A stretch of 32,779 nt of DNA, taken from Gammaproteobacteria bacterium (lineage in GTDB: Bacteria; Pseudomonadota; Gammaproteobacteria; Pseudomonadales; Pseudohongiellaceae). Position numbers and translations under genes: made by a program. Under the pieces are notes generated by a model that did not search any database, was not told the origin of the DNA, and worked only from the letters and a program-made list of their open reading frames with translations. Numbering within the stretch: position 1 is the first letter of the stretch; each line of letters opens with the position of its first letter. Positions 6,856 through 15,620 of this stretch are shown here, one piece after another. The stretch covers positions 17,515 to 50,293 of the forward strand of contig PCCP01000051.1 in assembly GCA_002731775.1 (NCBI GenBank), given 5' to 3'.

Positions 6856-9033
6856 ATGCAGTCTAACAGTTTCGCCAACATCATTTCCGGGTCCCTCCTC
6901 GCGCTGGTAAACATATCGGTTGCTGTGTCTGTTGCCGCCTTACTGTTTGCCCAGACCGATCCACGACTAATGGTGCCGGGTATCGCTGTTTTACTCATGG
7001 GTACCCTGGTCACAGGCCTGGGCGGTTCCCTGTTTAGTGATCACAAGGCCGTCATCTGTTCGCCCCGCAATGGATTGGTGCCCGTTTTTGCGGTCATGGT
7101 GAGTAGTATCTACATCAGTTTTGATTCCCAGTACTCCATTGCTGCCGAGGCCACCATCATCGCCGCCATCATGGTTAGCACGGTGGTTGTTGGCCTGTTC
7201 CTGTTGTTGCTGGGTCGGTTGAAGTTGGGAAATCTGGTTCGCTACATTCCCTATCCCGTCACCGGGGGGTTTTTTGCCGGCATTGGCTATATCTTCATCC
7301 AGGGTGGTTTAACTGTTGCTGGCGGTGAACAACCCAGCTTCGAAGCCGTTTCAAATTCGGAATTTATTCAACTGGTTACACCGGCGGTGGCATTGGCCCT
7401 GTGTCTCATCATGGGCAAGATGTTTAGAGATAATGCCCTCTCGGTGCCAGCTATCTTGTTCGCCGCCGGGCTAATTTTTTATGCCGTGCTGTTCCTGAAC
7501 GAAATCGGCCTGGATGAAGCCGCGGCCAATGGTCTGCTGCCGGCGATCGAATCTACCGGTTCATTGATTCCGGTTTTTAATTGGGACTATGTACAAGAAA
7601 TCAGATGGATGGTGATCATGGAACAGGCCGATGGCATCGTAGTAGTGGCACTGCTGTGTTCCGTGATGCTGCTGTTGGATGTCTCCGGGATCGAACTGCT
7701 CGCTCAGAAAGACCTGAATCCGGATCACGAACTCCAGGTGATGGGTTACACCAATGTAGTCAACGGGGCTCTGGGTGGCTTCCCTGGTGTCCACGATGTT
7801 TCGGATACGGCGCTGGTAGAGACGCTGGGTGGCAGAAGTCGCCTCACCGGGTTTATTTATTCGACCTTGGTGGTTGCTGCGATATTGGCGGGTGCGGAAT
7901 TCATGAAAATCGTGCCCACCTTTCTTCTGGGCGGACTGCTAATTTATGTGGGCCTGGAATTTCTGATCGACTGGGTGTGGAAGGCTCGCGACGAATTGCC
8001 GCTGTCCGATTACGTCGTCGTTATCCTCATTTTGATCGTAATTATTCTCTCGGATATATTGCAAGGGGTTACTTTTGGATTCTTTGTCGCGATTATTCTT
8101 TTCGTGGTGAATTATTCCAAGCTCAGTGTAATCAAGATTGAAACCAATGGCAGTGATCATGCCAGTAATGTTGATCGTGATCTGGAAACGCGGGAGCTAT
8201 TAAACAAGGAAGGCAATCGTGTTCTGATTCTTGTTCTTCAGGGATTCATCTTTTTCGGTACGGCGGATAAATTAATTACCTCAATTCGTAATCGTATCAA
8301 GGACCCGGAGGCGTACAAGGTTGATTTCCTGGTGCTGGATTTTCATCATGTAAGCCAGTTGGACACTTCTGCGATCATTACCTTTTCCAAATTGGCGCAG
8401 CTCAGCGACCGGGAAGGATTTCACATTGTAATCAGCGGCGCCGATGATGGTTCGCTCAAACAACTGGTGAAGCATGGGTTCTTTACATTTGGAGATCAGG
8501 AGTGGGAAAGAGTTTACAAGGAGCAGTTGGATACTGCTGTGGATTGGTGCGAGCGCAGCATTCTGGCGGATTTGAAGATTGATACCGGCGAGCATAAGCT
8601 GGCCCTGGTAGATGTGCTGGGCCGTATCGCCTACGAAGAAAGTGATGTTAAATTGCTCTCGGACTTTTTCGTGACCGAGAATCGCAAGGCGGGCGAATAT
8701 CTCTTCAATGAAGGTGACAAGGGTGAGAGCTTATACTTCGTTGGTTCCGGGACCGTGCTGGTGGTCTTGAAGGCGCTCAATCAGAAAGAGCGCATCTTGC
8801 GGAAGTACAAGTCGGGAGCGATTCTGGGTGAGATGGCGATCTATACAGGCGAGAATAGAACCGCGAGTGTGAGAATAGAAGAAGATGCGCAGCTGTTCAG
8901 ACTGGATAAAGAAAATCTGGAAGAAATGTCACGTAAATTTCCAGCTTCTACCGCGGCCCTGCACACATATATCGTTCGCGTGCTCGCCGAGAGATTGGGT
9001 CGGGCCAACCGTAATCTGAGCCGATACATCTAA
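6856..9033 (+). CDS. SulP-family anion transporter with STAS and cyclic-nucleotide-binding domains
   Basis: This is a protein of 725 aa. Residues about 1-430 form a SulP/SLC26 membrane domain of many hydrophobic helices, with YIPYPVTGGFFAGIGYIF and GALGGFPGVHDVSDTALVE as family-like stretches. Residues about 453-560 form a STAS domain (LDFHHVSQLDTSAIITF is its core). Residues about 600-715 form a cNMP-binding domain, with YLFNEGDKGESLYFVGSGT and the phosphate-binding-cassette-like GEMAIYTGENRTASV. It is likely an inner-membrane importer of an inorganic anion such as sulfate or bicarbonate, or of a dicarboxylate, gated by cAMP or cGMP. The ATG has no good Shine-Dalgarno upstream. Transport substrate and nucleotide are not readable from sequence. 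Confidence 0.88.
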   Translation: MQSNSFANIISGSLLALVNISVAVSVAALLFAQTDPRLMVPGIAVLLMGTLVTGLGGSLFSDHKAVICSPRNGLVPVFAVMVSSIYISFDSQYSIAAEATIIAAIMVSTVVVGLFLLLLGRLKLGNLVRYIPYPVTGGFFAGIGYIFIQGGLTVAGGEQPSFEAVSNSEFIQLVTPAVALALCLIMGKMFRDNALSVPAILFAAGLIFYAVLFLNEIGLDEAAANGLLPAIESTGSLIPVFNWDYVQEIRWMVIMEQADGIVVVALLCSVMLLLDVSGIELLAQKDLNPDHELQVMGYTNVVNGALGGFPGVHDVSDTALVETLGGRSRLTGFIYSTLVVAAILAGAEFMKIVPTFLLGGLLIYVGLEFLIDWVWKARDELPLSDYVVVILILIVIILSDILQGVTFGFFVAIILFVVNYSKLSVIKIETNGSDHASNVDRDLETRELLNKEGNRVLILVLQGFIFFGTADKLITSIRNRIKDPEAYKVDFLVLDFHHVSQLDTSAIITFSKLAQLSDREGFHIVISGADDGSLKQLVKHGFFTFGDQEWERVYKEQLDTAVDWCERSILADLKIDTGEHKLALVDVLGRIAYEESDVKLLSDFFVTENRKAGEYLFNEGDKGESLYFVGSGTVLVVLKALNQKERILRKYKSGAILGEMAIYTGENRTASVRIEEDAQLFRLDKENLEEMSRKFPASTAALHTYIVRVLAERLGRANRNLSRYI

Positions 9034-9127
9034 TCTTCTGGTGCAGACGTCTTTTGAGCCCGGTTGAAGATTTTCTCAATGCGTTTTCCGTTAATGCTAT
9101 CGACCCGGGAATTCAAATTAAACGGGC

Positions 9128-10114
9128 TTAGCCGTGACGTAGTAACCAGGTCTGATGAATTTTTCGACTACGTTGAAAATCTTTGTCCAGGCTCGCCCGG
9201 GTGTAATCTTTTAGCTCATAGGATGCGGACACCACATCATCCAATTTGAAATTGCGTTTGTTTGCAGAAAAGATAAGCAGCCCGTTTTTATCGAGCTTCT
9301 TCATCGCATTCTTAATGAGTGAGACATGATCTCGCTGGATGTCCAAAATATTGTCGGTACTTTTCGAGTTGGAAAAGGTGGGCGGGTCCAGGAAAATCAG
9401 ATCGAAAAGCGTAGCGCCCGACTTCAGGTAGGCCATGCAATCCTCTCGCTTGAGCCGGTGCTGTTTCCCGCCGATGCCGTTAAGACTATAATTTTTCCGC
9501 GCCCAATCCAGGTAAGTATTGGAAAGATCGATGCTGAGGCTTGAGGCTGCGCCACCCAGGGCGGCGTGAACGCTGGCGGTAGCGGTGTAACAAAACAGAT
9601 TGAGGAATCGCTTGTTGCGCGCATTCTCATAGATAAATCTTCGCATTGGCCGGTGATCCAGAAACAGTCCAGTATCGAGATAGTCGTGCAGGTTAACCAG
9701 GAATCTGGCCTCGCCTTCGAGCACCACAAAATCCTGACGGTGTTTGTCCCGATATTCATTCAAGGCCTGGTACTGCTGTTTTCCGCGCTGCCGCTGACGG
9801 GTTTTCATGACGATAAGGTCGGATGAGATGTTCAAGGCCTGTTGCACTGCTGCTCGTGCCTGCTCCCGGCGCAGAGAGACCTTGGCTTCGTCGATGGAGG
9901 CAGGTGGTTGATATTCCTGCATGTGGACGAAACGGCCGTAGCAGTCGATGGCAAAGGCATACTCTGGTAAGTCGGCGTCATAAAGCCGGTAACATTGTAG
10001 ATTCTGTTGCCTGGCCCATTTGCCAATGCTGCGCTGATTCTTCCGCAGCCGATTGACGAGCATAGCGGATCCTTGGTCGTGGGCAGGTGGATCGGTTTTA
10101 TTTGAATCGCTCAT
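9128..10114 (-). CDS. RlmK-type 23S rRNA methyltransferase domain as a stand-alone protein
   Basis: This protein of 328 aa matches the C-terminal half (RlmK, m7G2069 of 23S rRNA) of the fused E. coli RlmKL. It shares the start NRLRKN...GKWAR, YRLYDADLPEYAFAID, the KTRxRQ.GK.QYQ block and YLDTGLFLDHR. It also shares SAM motif I (FLNLFCYTATASVHAALGGA, residues 170-189), the catalytic DPPTFSNS at 243-250, and the end RKIHQTWLL. The N-terminal RlmL part (THUMP plus m2G2445 methyltransferase) is absent. Upstream on the same strand there is only a decayed regulator fragment. The protein should be cytoplasmic and act on 50S assembly precursors. The start has a weak ribosome-binding site; the protein begins just before the RlmK domain, so it appears complete for that domain. 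Confidence 0.85.
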   Translation of the reverse strand: MSDSNKTDPPAHDQGSAMLVNRLRKNQRSIGKWARQQNLQCYRLYDADLPEYAFAIDCYGRFVHMQEYQPPASIDEAKVSLRREQARAAVQQALNISSDLIVMKTRQRQRGKQQYQALNEYRDKHRQDFVVLEGEARFLVNLHDYLDTGLFLDHRPMRRFIYENARNKRFLNLFCYTATASVHAALGGAASSLSIDLSNTYLDWARKNYSLNGIGGKQHRLKREDCMAYLKSGATLFDLIFLDPPTFSNSKSTDNILDIQRDHVSLIKNAMKKLDKNGLLIFSANKRNFKLDDVVSASYELKDYTRASLDKDFQRSRKIHQTWLLRHG

Positions 10115-10177
10115 GGTTGGTCTATGTTTACTAGAATGCCCGCATCAACAGAATAGGAGGAATCTATTTTACCTGAA

Positions 10178-10525
10178 AATAGAAGGTCAGGAGAGCATCC
10201 CCTAAGCCACCGGCTGATCTGTGGGACCCACAAAGATCTGCACAAGATGATGGAGTTGGGCAGTTTCAGAGAAGATCTATTCTACCGGATCAATATTTTT
10301 CCAATTGTCATGCCACCACTGTCCGAGCGCGTATCCGATATTCCTCAATTGGCCAGGGCCCGACTCACAAAGCTGGATCCCGGAAAAAACTACCGCTTGA
10401 GCGATTCCGCAATCCCCTTCCTCAAGCTAATAGAGTATCGGGGAAATATCAGAGAGTTACGGGATATATTGAACCGCGCCATGGTCATGTCAGACACGGA
10501 TGAACTGGATCACGTGGCGATCTAG
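10178..10525 (+). pseudogene. Fragment of a sigma-54-dependent transcriptional activator (AAA+ domain)
   Basis: The frame from about 10178 reads PLSHRLICGTHKDL, then SFREDLFYRINIFPIVMPPL, then an R-finger-like region, and ends GNIRELRDILNRAMV. These are the sensor I, GAFTGA-distal and sensor II segments of a bacterial enhancer-binding protein. The homology starts before the first ATG at 10247. Walker A, Walker B, GAFTGA and the receiver domain are missing. A TAG stop at 10523 cuts it before any Fis-type helix-turn-helix. It is therefore a 5'- and 3'-truncated relic. The same-frame text after the stop (FALPE...) looks like further decayed coding sequence. Confidence 0.72.
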
Positions 10526-10618
10526 TTCGCTCTGCCTGAAACAGGCTGTGTTTGATGCGCGCGAGCATATGACGACAATCCAGGGTTGGGTTTCGCGTTA
10601 CACCGAATCCTGATGGGT

Positions 10619-11872
10619 TTATCTAAACAGGCTTAGATCAATACTATCCGCCATCAGTTTGTAGCCCATATCGTTTGGATGCAGATTATCCTCCGTCAGC
10701 GCAGGCAGGATGCGGGACGGGTTAGCGGGATCTTGCACAGCTTTTTCGAAATCGATAATGCCGTCGAAGGCGCCAGCGTTGCGGATAAATTCATTCACCT
10801 CCTGTCGCACCAATTCACCCGCTGGCGTAAAATAAACCGCCCCTTCATAAGGGGTGAGGGTGGCGCCTATAATTTTGATGCCGCGGGCGTGGGCTCGAGC
10901 GATAATTTGCTTGTATCCCGCAATAATCTGCGCCGCAGGGGTCGGCGCGCGACCGGCCATGGAAGCCATGCCGATATCGTTGATGCCTTCCATCAAGACC
11001 ATGTGGGTGACACCGGCGAGCGCCAGCACATCGCGCTCGAATCGGGCCTGCAAATTTTGTCCGAACAGACTGTTGTCTTCCGTTGTTACCTGATTGCCAC
11101 TAATGCCGGCATTGAGCACGGCATATTTGCCGGTATCGGAATCCCTAAACAGCCGTCGTGCAAAATGATTGGGCCAGCGCTGATTGCCACTGTCAGTTGA
11201 ACCCCAGCCATCGGTGATGGAATCTCCAACCATCGCGATGGCGGAAACAGAGTCGCTATTGATCACATCGATCGCCGTTAATAAATTCCAGGCAGTTGTC
11301 TCTGCCTCGATTGGTAAATTTATGCTCGCCACATGATTGCCGGATTCGGAGATGTAATTGGTCTGGTTTGCTAGTGCGTGGGCCGTGAGGAAGCCGCTAT
11401 TCTCGGGCAGGTAGAGACTGACAGTCAGGTTCGTGAGCTCCGGCACCATGAAGTCGATGGGGTCGCTGATGATCGTTGCGCCTCGCGGGATAATGACTTC
11501 AGCCTGGCCGCCGAAGCGCAAGCTCCGACTGCTGCCAGGGCGAATAGAGGCGGCATTGGCATGCAGAGCGACCGAGGCGGCACCAATTTTCATGGCGCGA
11601 TCGCCGTGGGTGTTGGCAAGGCGCAGACGTAAACTGCTACCACCGACACTACTGTGCACGATCAGGCGCAGGGTCTGATCTTCGACTGTCGCTGGGTCCG
11701 CCGCAGAATTCGCAATGGTGCTGGGGCTGGTCGCCCAGGTAGAAACCCATCTGGAATCGCCGTGTTCCTGCGCCGATAGCTCGACGCCCGCCAGGACGAT
11801 CGATAGCAGTAGGCCAAAAACCAGATGCAGCATGGGTTTGTTAAACAATTTGTCGTTTAAATGAGAGAACAT
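10619..11872 (-). CDS. Secreted SGNH/GDSL-type esterase
   Basis: This is a protein of 417 aa with a signal peptide (about 1-36, ending ELSAQ). The four SGNH blocks are present: VGDSITDG (Ser218), GISGN (Gly259/Asn260), EGINDIG (Asn298) and DNLHPND (Asp395, His398). It is therefore a periplasmic or secreted hydrolase of ester bonds, most likely acyl or acetyl groups on carbohydrate. The N-terminal 170 residues before the GDSL block form a beta-rich domain (WVSTWATSP..., LRLRLANTHG), as in the larger members of this family. ATG 11872 is preferred over ATG 11833 because AGGT lies 7 bases before it. The gene stands alone and faces the decayed sigma-54 activator. Confidence 0.87.
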   Translation of the reverse strand: MFSHLNDKLFNKPMLHLVFGLLLSIVLAGVELSAQEHGDSRWVSTWATSPSTIANSAADPATVEDQTLRLIVHSSVGGSSLRLRLANTHGDRAMKIGAASVALHANAASIRPGSSRSLRFGGQAEVIIPRGATIISDPIDFMVPELTNLTVSLYLPENSGFLTAHALANQTNYISESGNHVASINLPIEAETTAWNLLTAIDVINSDSVSAIAMVGDSITDGWGSTDSGNQRWPNHFARRLFRDSDTGKYAVLNAGISGNQVTTEDNSLFGQNLQARFERDVLALAGVTHMVLMEGINDIGMASMAGRAPTPAAQIIAGYKQIIARAHARGIKIIGATLTPYEGAVYFTPAGELVRQEVNEFIRNAGAFDGIIDFEKAVQDPANPSRILPALTEDNLHPNDMGYKLMADSIDLSLFR

Positions 11873-12357
11873 GGGGCTACCTGCGTATTGGAAATTTTAT
11901 CGGCTTCGAGTAAATCACAGATCGCTCAAAATGAGAATCCAAAACTGCTAGATGTTGAGGAGCTATAGTCTTGTGTAGTTTGCTTGATGGCGTTTAGTGA
12001 CAGCGCATTGCGCTGGCGTACCCGTCTGCCTCGGCAGCTTGCACCCCTCCCGGGATATTCCTCCAGAGAGATCTTCTAAGCTGCATAGAAACATGCATCT
12101 AGCCAGGAAAGAGAAACCAGCGAGAGTGTTCTCCTCCCTCAGTCGGGAGCCCAAAGGGCGGCCTGCCTCTGTCACTCGGTGCCACGCTTTAATTGTTGAT
12201 GCAGACGGATCGCCATCCCACGGCTTGGATGCTCATCGTAGAACCTTGGCATAATTGCACTGGGAGCTTCTTTCTCTGCGAAGTGGGGCTACAGTGCTAA
12301 TATGCTGGCTCACAAAGCTGCGCTGAGCCGTTTACAGGAATTGAGAGGGAACTAATT
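11873..12357. other. Intergenic region, 485 bp, no gene recognised
   Basis: Short open frames here on both strands have no recognisable domain, no ribosome-binding site and no codon pattern like the neighbours. Close to the carboxylesterase gene, TGC-TAATAT (-10 hexamer 12298-12303) could be an extended -10 promoter, but no -35 match accompanies it. Confidence 0.4.
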
Positions 12358-13023
12358 ATGGATTTGTTGCCGGCTATAGAAATGGAATCGCCCGGGGGAG
12401 TCGAAGTTAATGCCTCGGTTATCTGGTTACACGGATTGGGAGCCGATGGTGGGGATTTCGCCCCGATGGTCCCGCAACTCGATTTACCCGGGCACTTCGG
12501 GATTCGATTTATCTTTCCTCACGCGCCCTCGATCCCTGTCAGCATCAACAATGGCTATGTCATGCCGGCCTGGTATGACATCAAACAGATGGATACCGAT
12601 CGCCATGTGGATGCAGAGCAATTGAGGCAGTCGGCTCGCTGGGTACATCAGTTGATTGATAGGGAAGTCGAACGGGGCGTGGACAGCAGGCGCATCATTA
12701 TCGCCGGCTTCTCCCAGGGTGGGGCAGTTTCCTATGAGGCGGCACTGACCTATCCTCTGGCGCTGGCTGGAATAATGGCCCTGTCCAGCTACTTCGCTAG
12801 CGCAGACAGCATCGAGATCGACTCCGTCCAGAATCAGCTTCCCATCATGATCTGTCATGGTAGTCTCGATCCGGTTTTGCCCGAGTCCCTTGGTCGCAAG
12901 GGCCTTGAAACCCTGGAATCCCTCGGCTTCACACCGCAATATCATAGCTATCCCATGGAACATGCAGTCTGCCCCCAGGAGATCGTCGATATCGCCGCCT
13001 GGATCGGGTCTGTCCTCGGCTAG
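12358..13023 (+). CDS. Alpha/beta-hydrolase carboxylesterase (phospholipase/carboxylesterase family)
   Basis: This protein of 221 aa is typical in length for the cytoplasmic carboxylesterase family related to Pseudomonas EstB and eukaryotic acyl-protein thioesterase. Visible are the oxyanion-loop HGLGADGGDF (25-34), PHAP, the nucleophile elbow GFSQGG (Ser119), the acid in GSLDPVLP (Asp171) and the base in MEHAVCPQE (His202). It has no signal peptide. A purine-rich GAGAGGGAA precedes the ATG. It probably hydrolyses short-chain esters or thioesters. Its neighbours give no pathway context. Confidence 0.9.
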   Translation: MDLLPAIEMESPGGVEVNASVIWLHGLGADGGDFAPMVPQLDLPGHFGIRFIFPHAPSIPVSINNGYVMPAWYDIKQMDTDRHVDAEQLRQSARWVHQLIDREVERGVDSRRIIIAGFSQGGAVSYEAALTYPLALAGIMALSSYFASADSIEIDSVQNQLPIMICHGSLDPVLPESLGRKGLETLESLGFTPQYHSYPMEHAVCPQEIVDIAAWIGSVLG

Positions 13024-13161
13024 AGTGTCTCCAACGGCTGGGAATGGTGTAATCACACCGGGGAAAAACAAGAACAAAAACAAATGTTCGATCATGGAGC
13101 CGCTGGAGGCAGAGCAGTAAGGAGAAACTGGGAAAGATTGGCGCTCAGAGAGTGACCGCCG

Positions 13162-13347
13162 ATGAACTTGCTCAACATTTTCTGGAATCTCGTTATTGAA
13201 AGTGCGCCGTGGCTGCTGATCGGCTACTTACTCGCCGGCATCATCAAGCAGGTGATCCCCAGTCAGTGGACACAGAGCCAACTTGCCAGGCCGGGTCTGC
13301 TGTCAAGCGTAAAGGGTGCAGTTATTGGTGCAGCGCTGCCGGATTAA
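13162..13347 (+). pseudogene. N-terminal stub of a DUF318/SO_0444-type permease
   Basis: These 61 codons read as the first two membrane helices of a large permease: LVIESAPWLLIGYLLAGIIK, then SSVKGAVIGAALP. In the intact family this point continues into a Leu-Cys-Ser-Cys-Gly motif and several hundred further residues. Here the frame goes Asp-stop straight after GAALP. The break falls exactly where the convergent kinase gene ends, so the rest was probably removed by a deletion or rearrangement that joined the two loci. It is unlikely to be a functional transporter. The family assignment is from recalled motif similarity. Confidence 0.6.
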
Positions 13348-14273
13348 GCAGGCGTCTTATTGACCACATGGTGATTCACGACCTGGTGATCCGCGTCGAG
13401 AAAGAAAACCTGATTGGCCTTAGCAGGGAGAGACCGAAGACAGTGGCGAGTCAGTCTTTCGAAATGCGCGATGAAGCGCTCTAATTGTTCGCCGTTCATG
13501 ATCCCCTTGCTAGCACCCGAGCGCTTAGAGCGTGCCGCAAGCTTCACCTCCTGCAAGCTGCGCCAGACTTTTACCTGTTCGAAAGCCGGCGCTTTCAACA
13601 TGATCAGGTGATCGATACAGGCGAACCACTGTTGGTAGCTGCCGGCTAATTGGGCGTTGGCGTAACGTCGCCACAGCCCTTCAGCGTCCTCATTTTCTTC
13701 TAGCGTATTCACGGCGGTTTCCAGCTCGGAATCCAATTGTGGTTCTGCCCCCAGGAACCAGCCTTCGACGATTATGAGGTCGGCCCTTCCCTCGAAACCC
13801 GGCCACTCCTCGACAGTTAGCAGATCATCGATGGCCTTGTCGAATCGCGGTAAATGGACTACCGAGCTGACAGTCGCTGCCTGCAGGGCGGCTATGGTTT
13901 GGATGGCCAGCGCGGTATCGTGAGTGCCCGGCACACCTCGGGTCGCTAGCAGGGGATGGATATCTGCCGCCAGTCGCTGTCGTTGGGTTTGCGATAGGTA
14001 GAAATCATCCATTGAGAGATTGGCGACTCGTTTGCCTCGGCTTTCCAGAACCACCTCAATGAGTCTGGCGAGGGTGGACTTGCCGGTGCCCTGCGCACCA
14101 TTAATTCCGAGCACCATTGTCGCCGCCGGGGTACCATCGTCAGCTTCTGCAAGTTGGTATTGTAGCTGGTCGATCAAAGGCAGAAACCAATTGTGTGCGT
14201 CTCGCCTGTAACTCTCCGGTAAGCCCTCATCAACAAGAAAATTTGCCAGGGTGGATTGCTTGCTTGCTGTCAT
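13344..14273 (-). CDS. D-glycerate 3-kinase-like P-loop kinase
   Basis: This is a protein of 309 aa from the ATG at 14273; the longer open frame upstream has no family-like content. Walker A is GAQGTGKST at 59-67. It is followed by the lid/substrate region LSMDDFYLS, then LLATRGVPGTHD, PRFDKAIDD and IIVEGWFLGA. This order is that of the plant/fungal-type D-glycerate 3-kinase and its bacterial relatives in the phosphoribulokinase/uridine-kinase superfamily. It probably phosphorylates glycerate with ATP to 3-phosphoglycerate, as in photorespiratory or glyoxylate metabolism. No glyoxylate pathway genes are adjacent, so the substrate is inference. Its last codons abut the permease stub. Confidence 0.82.
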   Translation of the reverse strand: MTASKQSTLANFLVDEGLPESYRRDAHNWFLPLIDQLQYQLAEADDGTPAATMVLGINGAQGTGKSTLARLIEVVLESRGKRVANLSMDDFYLSQTQRQRLAADIHPLLATRGVPGTHDTALAIQTIAALQAATVSSVVHLPRFDKAIDDLLTVEEWPGFEGRADLIIVEGWFLGAEPQLDSELETAVNTLEENEDAEGLWRRYANAQLAGSYQQWFACIDHLIMLKAPAFEQVKVWRSLQEVKLAARSKRSGASKGIMNGEQLERFIAHFERLTRHCLRSLPAKANQVFFLDADHQVVNHHVVNKTPA

Positions 14274-14486
14274 CGTCGTGGGTTGAAATCGCACTGATGT
14301 GAACGGGCAAGTATCCCATTGCAGGAGGACAAAATACACCTCGACTATAGCCGGCGGGGTGGCTGATTTATTTTTCCGACAAAGCCAATTCGCTGTGATA
14401 GGATTCTTGACACGCAGTCCACCGCAACTTTGCCACGCCAATGTTGTCAGCCTGTTTTATTCACCTGATTCAGATTTTTAAGTAGA

Positions 14487-15620
14487 ATGACCTCTTCATT
14501 ATTGCCGGAAACACCGCTGTTAATTTCGCCGACCCTGGCGTCTACCATAGGTCTGGAAGAGGCGGTCATGCTGCAGGTGCTTGCGGAGCTGATAAACCAC
14601 GGAGCGACAGTAAAACGCCCACAGGCGAAAAATCTCGACTGGCTGGAACTGGATGATGCTAAGTTACAAGATGCCTTTCCATTTTGGGCGCCGGTTGACA
14701 TCAGGCGGGTGCAAGCCAGTTTGCAGAATCTGGGCCTGTTGCTGATCGACCCGGACACACAAGCTTCCAGCAATTATTTTTTTGCCATCGATGAGGCCAG
14801 CGATGAGGATGCCGCGTCCACGAAAACAAGGCCATCGCAGCCGGGCCCTGCGGCGATCGCTACCGGCACAGCATCACTGATGCCGCCGAACTGGCAACCG
14901 GATGACGGCTGGATGCAGCAATGTAAGCAACAGGGAATACCGGAACCCTTTGCCCGTTCGCTGGTGACGGAATTTGTGGCCTACTGGCGAGAACGTGGAC
15001 AGGCGCGGTTCTCCTGGGGTAGCGCCTTCTGCAAACACGCATTGAAGCAATGGCGGGAAGAGCAGTCGCGAAAGGGTGCCTACGAGTTGGCCAGCGTCAT
15101 GGGCGCCGAATGGCAACCGAATGCCGATGCGGTGGGCATCCTCGAGATTGCTGGTGTCAATCCAAGCTTTATCGAGGACGCGATTCCAGAATTTGTCTTG
15201 TATTGGCGCGAACGGGGGATGGTGAATGGTGCCTGGAACACGAAGTTTATCGAGCACATCAGACGCCAGTGGGCGAAATTTTCAGCGTCGTTTGCCTATG
15301 ATGACATACCGAGGCCGATTAGTGCTGACTGGCAGCCCAGTGCCGACTTTTATGAAATACTACAGCTGGCAGAAATCGAAGCGGATTATGCCAGGCGTAA
15401 GATTCCTGAGTTCGTCATGTACTGGAAAGACAGTCAACAGGTCAAGCCTTCATGGAATACGACGTTTCTCCAGTTCATAAAGCAGGATTGGGCAAGGCAA
15501 TTAAAGCAGTTGGATAACGCGGATAAAACCCATGCAGAAGATCAAACCCTTGCTGGATCTAACCAGCAAAAAATTAGAGAAAAATTCCAGAAAATCGCCG
15601 ACAGAAGTTGGGCAGAATAA
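14487..15620 (+). CDS. Replication protein with winged-helix-like N-terminus and three DnaT-type repeats
   Basis: This is a protein of 377 aa. Residues about 8-92 (IGLEEAVMLQVL ... FPFWAPVDIRRVQASLQNLG) look like the winged-helix N-terminal domain of phage replisome organisers and DnaD-like proteins. Residues 134-193, 207-265 and 279-338 are three copies of the DnaT C-terminal ssDNA-binding module. Each has WQPxxx, then E/DFVxYW, then SW or AWxxxF and a W-containing end. E. coli DnaT has one copy. A low-complexity linker (100-133) separates the two parts. It probably binds ssDNA and helps load or activate the replicative helicase during replication restart. The downstream lambda-P-like gene overlaps its 3' end in another frame, so the two are translationally linked. 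No integrase, capsid or repressor genes lie nearby. Confidence 0.8.
   Translation: MTSSLLPETPLLISPTLASTIGLEEAVMLQVLAELINHGATVKRPQAKNLDWLELDDAKLQDAFPFWAPVDIRRVQASLQNLGLLLIDPDTQASSNYFFAIDEASDEDAASTKTRPSQPGPAAIATGTASLMPPNWQPDDGWMQQCKQQGIPEPFARSLVTEFVAYWRERGQARFSWGSAFCKHALKQWREEQSRKGAYELASVMGAEWQPNADAVGILEIAGVNPSFIEDAIPEFVLYWRERGMVNGAWNTKFIEHIRRQWAKFSASFAYDDIPRPISADWQPSADFYEILQLAEIEADYARRKIPEFVMYWKDSQQVKPSWNTTFLQFIKQDWARQLKQLDNADKTHAEDQTLAGSNQQKIREKFQKIADRSWAE

Noticed and set aside
11963-12254. Short overlapping frames on both strands before the carboxylesterase
   Set aside because: They have no start signal, no domain and no conserved pattern; this is treated as non-coding.
12484-13095. 203-codon open frame antisense to the carboxylesterase
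   Set aside because: It is a mirror of a gene with a full catalytic triad and has no recognisable motif of its own.
14274-14441. 56-residue extension of the glycerate-kinase-like protein
   Set aside because: It has no kinase-family features and a different residue composition; the ATG at 14273 gives the expected N-terminus.
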